From Hyphodiscus hymeniophilus (Eukaryota; Ascomycota; Leotiomycetes; Helotiales; Hyphodiscaceae), in assembly GCA_016508695.1 (NCBI GenBank), contig VNKQ01000020.1, positions 744,001 through 808,000 of the forward strand: DNA of 64,000 bases, in the 5' to 3' direction. Of the stretch, positions 1-9,957 are shown piece by piece (position 1 is the first letter of the stretch; each line of letters starts with the position of its first letter). Made by a program: the position numbers and the translations under genes. The notes below the pieces were generated by a model. It was not told where the DNA came from and ran no database searches. It worked only from the letters and a program-made list of their open reading frames with translations.

Positions 1-3000
1 AAATTAATTATTACTTTAAGTAATTAAACAAAATAAATACTAATATTTACGACTCGAAATCTATATATATATAAAGTATAAGGAACTTACTTATAAGCTA
101 TATAAGTAAATATATACTATATCTTATAATCGACTTCGAATACAAGTATATATTCTAATATATTAAATTATAATTATTCAAGGAATATAAGGGATTAAAG
201 ATTACAAAATAATAGTTATTATAAAATAAAAGGTTTCTAGACTTTTCTATAATAACTAAGGGGTATATTATAAAATTAAGGCTTAATTAATCTTATAGTT
301 ATAAAATATCTAATTATACTTATTAAATATTTAGTTATATTTTATAATTATCTAAGTTTTATTTAAGTACTTATTTCGCTAAGATTTATAAAAGTAATTT
401 AATACTTAGAAAGAGACTTACTTTTTCTTCTTTTTTCTTTAGACTAGATAATACTTAATATATACTTACTCGAGTAGTTTTTTCTTATAACCTTTCTTCT
501 TTAAAGATTAGACTAATTATTTATATAATATATTATTATAGATTACAAATTCTTAATTAGCCTAATAAAGATATATAAGACGATATATAATATAATACGC
601 GTATACTAAAAGCGTATTAAAGAAAAGAAACTAGTACTCTTATTATCTAGAGGCCTTATAAGAGTTATTATAAGTAAGATAAAGGTTATAATATATATAA
701 TACTCGAGGAATACTCTTAGTATTATTAAGATAAACTAGTCGATTTTCTCTTTAAAGTATATAATATTATAATTACTTAATAAACTATTATAAAAATATT
801 ATAACGTTTAAATATTATATAAAAGAAGCTAAAGGTTAAAGTAATATAACGTAATATAAAGTTATAAAATATATAATAATATACTATTTAAGAGTTCTCT
901 ATTAATTAAATTATTTATATTAATAAAAATAAAAGTAATAATCGATTAAGTAATCGTATATATAGTTAAGCTAATAAAAGAGTAAGAGCTATTATATAAT
1001 AGTTTCTTATAAGTAAGGAAAGAGTCTCTATTCTTATAGCCTATATAATTACTAATTACTTTATATTAATTACTTTTCTTAATACTTATACCTTAAAGAT
1101 ATTTAAAACCTTTATAATCGAGTATCTTCTCCCGACTTATAACCCTTATTCTTAGTCTCGATTAATTATTATTTTAAATAATACGCTTATTTATTACTTT
1201 ATACGCGAGATAATCAAACGAGTATATAAAGAATTAAGAATATAGTTTCTTTAGCTTTTACTTTATTCCCTAGACTTTAACTTAATTAAAGAGAGTTTTT
1301 CTAACTTTAAAGTATTTATTTAATAGTATTACTATAGTTATTAGTCTTAATTCAATTTATATTAAGGGTTCTTTAAATAAGTAATATAGTAAGTTAAATT
1401 TGGGAAAAAAGTAGCTATAAGAGTTATTATATACTTATAGAATATTAGTATACGAGAAAAGATTAAGGAAATTAAAGATTTAGTACTAGAAAATAAATAG
1501 TTTTAATACCTAGTATATTATACTAATAGTAATAAAATAAGTACGTTTTAATTAAGTAATACTAAAAGTAAATTTAAATATATATATATATTAAATTAGA
1601 TTTTTTTATACCTTTAATAATAGCGAGTTTCTAAATCCCTTTCGATTTTGCCCTAATCCCCTTATTAAATTCTAGAGTTATAAAGATATCTTATAAATAT
1701 AAGAAAAGAGAAATAATATAAAAAATCTAAGAATAACCCTATTATTTTACCCCTTTTTATTAATTACTATTACTTTATAATATCTCTTAACTAAAGTCTC
1801 TAGAATTAGGCTAATTATAAGGGTTATAAATCGTTTCTCTCTCTTAAATATTATTTGGATTTAAATCAAATTAAAATAATCTTAGAGATAAATATAATAA
1901 TTATACTTTTCTTATCGAATTTAGCCCCTTAACTACTAGATAAGTACGTGAGCGTTAAGCCTTTTCTAAAGCGTTAAAAGCTTAAATCTTATATTAGATT
2001 TTTATTATAATATTATACTTTATATCTTTTATAATTAAGACCTTTATATTTACCTTATAAAAGTCGTTAATAATTAAAAACTAATTATCTATAACTATAA
2101 TAACCTTTATAATTTTAGTCTTTCTTCGCGGATTTAACTACTTAATTTAAAGCTAATTATAAAGTCGTAAAAGGTTATTAGTCTCTATTCCTCTAAGTAA
2201 AAAAAACTCTCGAACTAATAGTTCTTAATAATAGTATTAGAGACGTAGTTAAGAAAAGGGGGTAAGTTACTAAGGAAAGAGATTAGGCTTTAACCCGTTA
2301 TAATAATAATTAATTATTAATACGGGTTACTAATACTAAGAAATGCCTTAAGAGTTTAATTAAGAAAAAGAAGACTATTCTTTAACTTTTATTATATACT
2401 TTTTTGTTTTCTTTTATACTTATATTATAATTTTAATAAAGTACTTTATAATTTATTCTTAAAGAAGTAATTTTAATATAACCCTATTAATACCTTATAT
2501 TACTAATCGAGCCTAGTATTCTTACTTAGTAAAAGAAACTCTATAATAAGAGCTAGTCTTCTTAAGTACGTAATAATAACTAGAGAAATTTAAATAGTTT
2601 ATTTTTATATATTTATTATTCGTAAAAACCTCTTATTATATAATTAATAACTTAAATACTCGAGAATCCTTTATAGACTTTACTTAAAGCTATTTTTAAG
2701 TAAAATTAAAAAGTTCTTATATATCTTATATAACGCTTTAAGAGTTTATAATATTAGACCCGTTATCGATTTTATTATTAAGATTATAAGGAGTAATCTT
2801 TTCGCGGAGTACTATAAGTTAAATAATATTAAGTCTTCCCTTATTATTCTTTTTTTATATTAATAATTCGATAGGCTCTAGAGTAAATACTTAATTAAAA
2901 GTCTTATAAAAGTAATAAATTCTTATTTCCCCGGTCTATTTCTTATCCCCTAAGTATTGTCTTACGTATAAGGTTATTAAGACTTAGTAGTATACCTTTT

Positions 3001-3965
3001 GATTAGCCTTAAGTTCCTTATTAACGTTTAGGTTAATAACGAGTCTCTCTTTAATAAAACCGATTTATACTTTTTATTAGTTTATTTATAATCAATTAGT
3101 ACCTTAAAGGTATTACTAATTAGCTTATTTATTAACCTTTAATTAAACTTTTTATAATACTTAACTCTTGTTTACTCTACTAAAAGGATTATTAATATCT
3201 CCCCTTATAAGTATTATAGAGGGGCAGTTCTGGGAGATTACGTTTTGCGGAAGTCACATGATATGGTACTGGGTATACTATATAGCTGGGTTTTGTACTA
3301 GGTATCAATATTTACGAACAACCTTTTTACTTAAACTATTACTATTATTTGAATATACATTCTTTTGAGCTTATATTGACGATTCGCACTATTCGAACTA
3401 GGTTCTATAAACCTACGTCTTCAGATCTATTCGTTTCGAGTTTTTGTTATAGACGGATTCTTGTACTTCGTATAATATTAGGATTTGGCCTTCTATAGTA
3501 TAGTATTATACGTTTTCCTATTAATATATTACTCTAAAGGTATATTTATATAATGCAATATACTTATAACTTTTCTTATAAAGTTAAATTTAAGAGAAGT
3601 AAAAGCTAGTTAAGGTTTCTTATTCGGGGAAAGTCCTAATAATAAAATAAGGGTAATAAGCCCAAATAGATTTACTAGTTCTAGTAATAGTCTTAGCGTA
3701 TTAAATTAAGGTTTAATTAACTTCGAATAATTACTAGAAAGTCGAGTAAGCTTTAAATATATAGTACTATATTTATTATACTTTTTAGAAAGTAATATAA
3801 AGGTTATTATATCGTATATTACTATAATAGTCTTTATATTAGGCTTAGGTACCCTTTTTAGCGATTATAAGTCAGGGGGAGAAGTATTATTTAAACGCCT
3901 TAAGACGCGCCTTAAAGCTATTATAATAATTAATTATATTAACGGGGAAAGTATATAAAGGTATT
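1..3965. repeat. AT-rich, RIP-like repeat island
   Basis: The stretch is extremely A+T rich, dense in TA dinucleotides and full of stops in all frames. I see no credible gene; the only long open frame (66 codons near 3.2-3.4 kb) is low-complexity. The composition changes sharply near 3.97 kb, where ordinary fungal DNA begins. This is what repeat-induced point mutation (C-to-T in duplicated DNA) produces in Pezizomycotina. The original element cannot be identified because no transposase or reverse-transcriptase motif survives. Interpretation as a RIP-decayed transposon block is inference from composition. Confidence 0.8.
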
Positions 3966-4331
3966 ATTATAATATTATTTGCGTGGGCGTAATTAATCCA
4001 AATAGCTAGATCACTAGAATATGCGAATTTGGCAAAATCGCTTAATTTCACGATTAATCGCTAGTTAGTTGCATGGCTGTAGTTGAACGGATAGATTTTC
4101 GGGCGACTCAGAGAGCCAAAGCCGGCATTTCGCACAGGCTCCGGCCATTTTTGCCAACTGCCGAAGCTTTATATTAATGTTAGGGCGCTCTCAATAATAA
4201 TCATACTCTATTGTATCTAAACTTCTAACATCCTCCTCCTCTCCTTAAGGCTCACTCGTTGACGGCTCAACCAACACATACGTACATATTAACGACATTT
4301 CGTTTCCACCCGCTAACACCGGAGTCTGGAA
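3966..4331. other. Upstream region of the UstYa-like gene
   Basis: Base composition becomes normal here. The stretch lies between the AT-rich island and the first start codon, so it should hold the promoter and 5' leader of the UstYa-like gene. It contains several CGG/CCG triplets around 4120-4145 (GCCGGC, CTCCGGCC), but I cannot assign a specific site. Confidence 0.4.
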
Positions 4332-5618
4332 ATGCCTTTCCCAAACTTCCCCCTCCCCCTCTTCCGCAAATACAACCGCCTAGACTCCTCCGATGATCCC
4401 GAGCAATCAGCGATGGAGAAAGAGACATTTTTCCAAAACGAAGACCAAAACCAAGCAATCATTTCAACTTCAACTTCAACTCCAATATCACAGCTCCAAA
4501 ATATCAATACAAAACTTTCATCGATTCGATCAGCGAGGATTGAGGGCAACACAGCGCCGTGGATTCTTTCAACCCTTGTTTTTGCTCTATTGGCGACGGT
4601 GTTGCTGTTCAATGGTGGTAATGGAAACGGCGGGAGGGGGACTGGGGAAACAGAGAGAGAGAGAACGGATAATATTTTAGGTTAGTGATAAGTTAATCGT
4701 TTCTAACTTGCGGAGGAGGAGGAGTAGGAGGAGAAGAGCGGTTTGATTCATCATATTAGATATCTTTTCATGATTTCGCTTCCTTGCTATCTAGCCTCTC
4801 CCTTTTTCCTTCAATCGAGATAGAACATACGAAATCATCGGGAGGTAACTGACGAAAAACCAGGCATACCTAAGACCCCAATAGTACCCGTCCAGTTCAG
4901 TGGCTCCCCCTCTTTCGATCCTAACGGCGTCGAAAGTATGGTACCTGAATCACCTCCTTATACAGGTTATCCATCACCGGAGATCGATGAGGCATGGGAG
5001 GTGTTGAATGGGGGAAGGTATTTTGCTATTACTGAAAAAGAAGCGAAGGAGTTGTGGGGAAAGGGGTATATGGAGTTTGCGGATAAGATTCACGGAGGAT
5101 TTACTACTGGGTATGTTTATCTCTTTAATCCGGTTTGGTAAAGTGTTACCTGGAGGAGCGTGGAAAGAGTGGGAAGAGAAGGAAGGAGAAGAGAGATGAA
5201 AGAGCGTAGAGAAATGTGATTTGAAAAGGAAATGCTGATGAAATGACAGGCTCGATGTTTTCCACAGCCTCCATTGCCTCGTATGTTTCCGCGCCCGCGA
5301 AAAAGAAAACGCCACTAATCCGCTTCCTTGAAACAGAATTCAATCCGCGTAGCCCTTTACCCAGACTCCTACCCACCACCCGACCACACCCATGGCCCAG
5401 AACACTTAGACCACTGCCTGATCCACCTTCGCCAACATATCCAATGTTCCGGCGACACAACTCCTAACCCTACCAAATTTTATCAAGGTATAAATTCGAA
5501 TTATGTGTATGGGGATCGGATACATAGTTGTAGGGATTGGTCGGTCATCAGGAAATGGGCGTGGGAGAGACATAATGGGACTTTGAAGGTTGCGAGAGAG
5601 GGGCTAAAAAACCTGTAG
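4332..5618 (+). CDS. UstYa/DUF3328-family membrane oxidase
   Basis: Predicted oxidase of the UstYa family, whose characterised members form cyclised or cross-linked fungal ribosomal peptides and act at the secretory membrane. Four exons are supported by splice sites and phase: 4332-4680, 4864-5110, 5250-5280 and 5337-5618, giving 302 residues. One membrane segment lies at about residues 75-93. The family signature is present as two HxxHC motifs, HSLHC at 204-208 (in the typical LDVFHSLHCL context) and HLDHC at 232-236. Length and layout are normal and both motifs are intact, so the gene looks functional. About 900 bp downstream lies a secreted Kex2-repeat precursor, the usual partner of such enzymes. 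The substrate is inferred from this neighbourhood only. Confidence 0.85.
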
Positions 5619-5941
5619 GATAAGAGGAAGATGGAGGGACATTGAAAACCTCAAAGTAATTAATTGTTAGCCATTCTGGTAGCGTTGACGGTATTTCATT
5701 ATTTAGGCTAGAAACTAGAGGCTGTGGTAGTATTGAAGATGTTTGGAAGTACTCTCTTTTCTTGCTTTGGCGTTCGATGGAACTGCGCCGATCGAGAAAA
5801 GTGCTCGAAACGACTTTTTACCCATAATCGCTTGCCGTTATATCCTACAATCTCTCTGCCATCTTCAAAGTCTCATGTCGCGTCTTTGAAAGGTCGTTTT
5901 CCGAAGCCAAAATCAAGCTATGTTGATATGTCCAAGTCGTT

Positions 5942-6106
5942 TTATCCCACATGTCTTTTGCACCTTTCATCCCACCAGGTTGTAGTATAGCTTCGAGTCC
6001 AGAAAAAGCACTCGTAGAATGCTTGGATCTCGGCGAGAATCACTGCCTGGAAAGCAGCATCGAGTAAGTCCGAGGGGTCATGGTTAAGGAGCGTCAAGCT
6101 TGCTGT
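5942..6106 (-). pseudogene. Coding remnant, possibly of a LINE-type element
   Basis: Read on the minus strand, this segment is open for about 55 codons and ends in a TWWDERCK-like stretch before a stop. Further frames down to about 5720 look like fragments with stops and frame changes. The WW-D/N-E-x-C pattern resembles the linker between endonuclease and reverse transcriptase in fungal LINE retrotransposons. That is a weak similarity judged by eye. It could equally be the end of an unrelated decayed gene. Confidence 0.25.
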
Positions 6107-6496
6107 CTATGCATTGTAATCCTTGACAGCTCCGGGCCATTTCTAGTAAACCTAGGGTTGTTGGAAAAATCCGGAGCCTCCGCTTGTCATGAGATGAAGC
6201 TCCGAGCTCCGGGGGAAAAATAGCAAGCATCGACATAAGCGACTTAGTTATTGTTAAGATGTAGAAATCCCGGAACTGATGACATACTCGCCCGCTTATT
6301 TACATACCTACTCACTCACTACTCCGGGTCGGAAGCAGTTTTTAGACTTCCGTATTCGTCGCCCGGAGTTCCTCAGCCAGATCAATATATACCTATGATA
6401 ATGATGTTCTCCGATAAGTCTTCAATTTCTTTAAGTATTCCGTCATCACCTTAGCACTTCCAATAGTCGAAACCCTCCCAATTTGCTACCTCATCA

Positions 6497-6511
6497 GCAT
6501 TCCAGAACGTC
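6497..6511. promoter_or_regulatory. 15-bp motif just upstream of the precursor start codon
   Basis: The sequence GCATTCCAGAACGTC ends eight bases before the precursor ATG at 6519. A 14/15 match (GCATTCCGGAACGTC) lies at 8726-8740, upstream of the second membrane-protein gene. Shared placement in front of two genes of the same locus suggests a common regulatory element, but its position next to the start codon could also make it part of the leader. A binding protein is not known. Confidence 0.35.
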
Positions 6512-6518
6512 ACTCACT

Positions 6519-7008
6519 ATGAAGGTGTCAACTCTCCTCACATGGCTTTCCCTTGCAGCTGCCACTCTGGCGTTGCCTCTCGCTCCAGGTATGTGTATAT
6601 ATATTTGGATGCATACTCGTTTCAGGAAATTTTGGAATATCGCTAATTACATGCAAAGCTTTGAAGCGCGATATTTTGTCTCAGGACAAGCGGGATATCT
6701 TGTCTCAGGACAAGCGGGACATCTTATCTCAAGATAAACGCGATATCTTGTCTCAGGACAAGCGGGATATATTATCCCAGGACAAGCGGGATATTTTATC
6801 TCAGGACAAGCGGGATATTTTATCCCAGGACAAGCGGGATATTTTATCCCAGGACAAGCGGGATATTTTATCCCAGGACAAGCGCGACATTTTATCCCAG
6901 GATAAGAAGAGGGATATTTTGTCTCAGGATAAACGCGATATCTTGTCCCAGGACAAGAAGAGGGATATTTTATCTCAGGACAAGCGTGACATTTTGTCCC
7001 AAGATTAG
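6519..7008 (+). CDS. Secreted Kex2-repeat (KEP/RiPP-type) precursor
   Basis: Precursor of a secreted repeat peptide. Exon 1 (6519-6588) encodes a signal peptide: a short basic start, a hydrophobic core and small residues near residue 19. A 70-nt GT-AG intron (6589-6658, branch-like GCTAATTAC) is followed by exon 2 (6659-7008). The product has 139 residues: signal peptide, a short spacer ending in LKR, then 14 units with core DILSQD. Units are separated by KR, or by KKR after units 10 and 12; the last unit ends directly at the stop. This is the layout of Kex2-processed repeat proteins and of ustiloxin/asperipin-type precursors. Kex2 would release 14 identical hexapeptides after basic-residue trimming. 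The core has no aromatic residue, unlike known dikaritins, and no Trp/Cys pattern like an alpha-type mating pheromone. Function as a modified peptide is inferred from the flanking HxxHC genes. Confidence 0.85.
6670..7005 (+). repeat. 14-unit tandem repeat encoding DILSQD-K(K)R
   Basis: There are twelve intervals of 24 nt (27 nt for units 10 and 12, which carry an extra Lys codon) and a final 18-nt unit. Every unit encodes the same six residues, while the DNA varies at Asp, Ile, Leu, Ser, Gln, Lys and Arg codons (GAT/GAC, ATT/ATC/ATA, TTG/TTA, TCT/TCC, CAG/CAA, AAG/AAA, CGG/CGC/CGT/AGG). All differences I could see between units are synonymous. Confidence 0.95.
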
Positions 7009-7557
7009 ATGTAATGTCTTGTTACTTCCACTGGTGATCAAGTGTGATATTTGAATAGTTGATACTACACAGTAGCTAGTCATGGGTAAGAAGGGGAATA
7101 TTAAATATTTTTGCTGAATGTATACTTCTTACTGCCCAAAATTGACTTGTCAATGGTTGAGCTTGAATAGTTCTGTACTAAAGCTAACTAATAAAGCTCT
7201 GTTACCAGATTGATCCGTAATCAAGTAATAGAAATTGCATAGAAACTAAAGTGGGGGATTTATGGACAACAACTAACAAATACCTGTAAGTGATAAACGA
7301 ATTGCAAAGAGAGTAAGTAGCAAAGGCAGTTTTCTGTCAAGTAGATCAATCTTAGTTGTTAAAGCAATGTAATTCTATTTTATTTCAACTCGATTTATAG
7401 AATTGTAGAGTACGCCTCGGCTTTTCTTTTGGATCTAAATTCTCTTTGTACAAGCTGTCTGAAACATTCACAATAAATTCAATGTAATTCATATATTCCT
7501 TTGTAGGGAGTAATTTACTACTTAATCTCTCCAGTCTCAACACCCTTGAATCCTTAA
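7009..7557. other. Convergent intergenic region
   Basis: A+T-leaning spacer between the ends of the precursor gene and the convergent membrane-protein gene. It should hold both 3' untranslated regions. No gene, tRNA-like box or notable repeat is visible. Confidence 0.5.
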
Positions 7558-8523
7558 TCAACATTTGGGATAAAATAAGCCTCCAGGTGCGAAAGTTATG
7601 ATTGAAGACAGCTCTGCTGCTCCAGGTCGGCTAGAATTTACAAGCAATCCTGCACAATGCTCTGTATGAACATAGCCCGATAAATACTTGTCCTGCGACA
7701 CAATGCAGTTAGTTTGTTTTCTTGGATGTCTGCAGAGGAAGTGAGGTTGCTTCAACAAGAGTCTTAAGAGGAGTTTTTCAAAAGGGACAATTTCTCAAAT
7801 TCCTTTCGAAGCGATGCATCAATTTTTGAAATCTAAATTCTGGAGTATTCCCCCGGGATATCGACTTACCAACTTCCGCCCTTGCTCCACTGCCCTATGC
7901 ATCTTCATCCACGCATAACTGCAGTGCCAAGTGTGATACTCTCTTGTAGTCCAGAACGGACCTTCATGATACGGCATGTCTTCGGGGTCAATGACATGCA
8001 ACATTTCGGGTGTTGGGTATTCGCCTTCGGGGAGTAATCGATCGCTCCAGTAAAAAGGCAAAGGTGAATACCGTGCCACTATTTCGGTGTTGAGCTCTTC
8101 GTCGAAGCAATCTGGATGCTGCCAAGATGTGATCAAGGTCTCAAATTTACAACCACGAGCAATAGCCTCCGCAGGAGTGTGGCCACACGGATAGTCGTCA
8201 GGCGCCTCCTCTACCCATATGCCGTGGTGGATTTGAAAGGTGTTGGGAGTACTAGAGGAAATAACGCCAGTTGAATTGGTTTGGTTTAGACGTATGCGCA
8301 GCAGGATTCCAGATACCCCAAGAATTATCAAGCTGAGAATGAAGGACGTTAAACAAATGCCGATGCAAATGACCGGGAAGCGACGAGAATATTTGTTGTA
8401 TACGCGGGGATAGAAAGAATCATAATTGATGTCTTCTCGTTCTTCACCGACTTCAGAACTTTCGTCGTATCCATCTCGGAGGAGCTCATACTTTGAAGGG
8501 GAAAGTGGTTTTTTCTCAGCCAT
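7558..8523 (-). CDS. Divergent UstYa-like membrane protein with two HxxHC motifs
   Basis: Membrane protein of a fungal family often seen near UstYa genes. Two exons, 8523-7870 and 7692-7558, joined in phase 0 with a GTAAGT donor and GCAG acceptor, give 262 residues. I chose the ATG at 8523 because the product then begins with a normal cytosolic tail; an upstream in-frame ATG exists at 8577. One membrane segment lies at about residues 50-75. The exterior part has a CGHTPAEAIARGC block near 113-125, then HTWHC (197-201) and HTEHC (227-231). The two HxxHC motifs are 25 residues apart, close to the 23 residues in the UstYa-like protein at 4.3 kb. This suggests a divergent member of the same oxidase fold, probably acting with it on the repeat peptide. 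The reaction is unknown. Confidence 0.75.
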
Positions 8524-8965
8524 AACAACGAATTGCAGCAAGATAATATTTGGAACAAGCTCTAACAAATTGAGCAACTACATACTAAGGAAGTTCATAT
8601 ATATCAAGGCGCTGAGGGGGGCCGCAGCCGGAACAAGATCGTCGGTTACGCCCTCATAGGCCTCGCCAAAAGTTACCGCTGGCTTCTTTTCGGCACCGGG
8701 GGTAAAATGGTTGCAGCCGTAAAAAGCATTCCGGAACGTCGAACCTTCTCTTCACCAGGTTCCGGCGCTGCTCCGGACTTACGGATTTTTACAGCCTTGC
8801 TCGCTTGATCATAGCCAGTGAGAGTCTACCTAGGCGCATATACGAAGATAACGACGTACCGCTTCCGACAAAGCGCATCAAACCTTTGTTTCTCAAGAAA
8901 ACTCGCCGAAACATTTTGAACCGGCTACCCAAGCTCACCTTCAGACTCTCTTTTCAAATTACAGA
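8524..8965. other. Divergent intergenic region inside the peptide locus
   Basis: Lies between the minus-strand membrane-protein gene and the plus-strand membrane fragment. It holds several CCGG-containing sites (near 8694, 8731, 8760 and 8773) and the 15-bp motif at 8726-8740. It is likely the promoter region of the minus-strand gene. Confidence 0.45.
8726..8740. promoter_or_regulatory. Second copy of the shared 15-bp motif
   Basis: GCATTCCGGAACGTC, matching the precursor-proximal copy at 6497-6511 in 14 of 15 positions. The centre TTCCGGAA is an 8-bp palindrome, in the style of CGG-type zinc-cluster sites. It lies about 200 bp upstream of the start codon of the minus-strand membrane-protein gene. 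Confidence 0.4.
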
Positions 8966-9185
8966 GATGGATCAATTTCAATATACTTTCCAATGTGCAT
9001 CCTCAACATTCGAAGAGGATTCATTTAGGAACCGGCGAGCCAAAAGAACCTATCCGTTAAGAATTACATTTCTTATATTCGTTCTATGGCTGGCTTCATC
9101 CGCTGCTTTTGGCAGTTTAATAGTAATTTGGACCACCTCGAGTAGTAAGTTCGATATCGCGGATAAGAGAACAGCCAAAGTCTAA
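8966..9185 (+). pseudogene. Truncated membrane-protein fragment
   Basis: From the ATG at 8966 the frame encodes about 72 residues: a polar N-terminal tail, a basic RRAKR stretch and one clear membrane segment (about residues 33-55), then stops. This resembles the N-terminal tail plus anchor of UstYa-like proteins, but no exterior domain or HxxHC motif follows. A splice donor (GTAAGT) lies near 9147, but I could not find a convincing continuation. Most likely a relic of a third anchored enzyme; a small single-pass protein is the alternative. Confidence 0.35.
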
Positions 9186-9957
9186 TATACAATTACCTAG
9201 ACGGAGCTAAGATGTACGGGACATCTTTGACGGGTAGCTATAACTTGTGGAGTGGGCTTATAGCAAGTGAGTGACCTTGATCAGAAGCGTGAACATTAGT
9301 AACAAGAAAGCAAAAGGATGAGAGCTATTTTGTTCGAGAGTAGGATAGGTCTTTAATCGACTTTAGAGGTGTTAATACTATCCGTTCAGTTGTGAGCCCG
9401 CGCGCCTTTTGTTAGAGCCAACTCTTGAAATTATGCCACGTTATACAAAGAAAGAAAACAGAAGCAGCCTGGTAATATAGAAGATGACCCTCAATAAAAA
9501 AGATTGTTAGATCTAGAATTCAATTTGAGTAATCAGTTATTACAAGATAGAAGTCGTAAGTATGTGTGTTTGGGGGCTAGTAGGAGGCGCACCGGCTCGC
9601 AGCTAACGGATATCATATACGTTATGCATCGTAAGCGTTCGATTGTGTTTTCTTAAAAGAGCCAATTTTCCGGTACGACGAAGAAATTAAATTATTTGCC
9701 ATTAAGCTTAAGCTCTAATGGCATGCTGCATCTCATTGCTCAGTGGTCATGGTTAGTGAATGATGATGGCTACCCTCCGGAATATGTATAAGCAGCATTA
9801 TATTCCGGACAGCCTTCATTCACACTCATTAGCGAGCAATTAGCGTGTCTACTTCGTCCAACATTAGTCTAGATGCTTATTTATCCGTATTCATTGAATC
9901 TTGGAGTTTTGTATGTTCGGTTGGGTTTTCGCCAGATTATAGATTTTCTTAACAGAC
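9186..9957. other. Upstream region of the MFS transporter gene
   Basis: No gene is recognised. It contains a perfect 10-bp inverted repeat at 9776-9809 (listed separately), and the 3' end should carry the transporter promoter and leader. Confidence 0.45.
9776..9809. promoter_or_regulatory. Inverted repeat TCCGGAATAT...ATATTCCGGA
   Basis: Perfect 10-bp inverted repeat (9776-9785 and 9800-9809) with a 14-bp spacer, about 150 bp upstream of the MFS start codon. Each arm carries CCGGAAT, related to the TTCCGGAA centre at 8729-8736. The geometry suits a dimeric zinc-cluster regulator. The regulator is not identified. Confidence 0.45.

Larger units (their letters stand above)
5619..6518. other. 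Intergenic region before the precursor gene
   Basis: No intact gene is seen. A decayed minus-strand coding remnant lies at about 5942-6106 (listed separately). The last 250 bp should contain the promoter of the repeat precursor. There are several CCGGA/TCCGG elements, for example around 6168-6215 and 6320-6370, and a 15-bp motif at 6497-6511 that recurs at 8726-8740. Confidence 0.4.

Noticed and set aside
4313..4612. Minus-strand open frames over the first UstYa exon
   Set aside because: They are shadows of the plus-strand gene, which has splice-consistent exons and the HxxHC signature.
6519..7008. Repeat precursor as an alpha-type mating pheromone gene
   Set aside because: Ascomycete alpha-type pheromones usually contain Trp/Cys/Gly-rich repeats; DILSQD has none of these residues.
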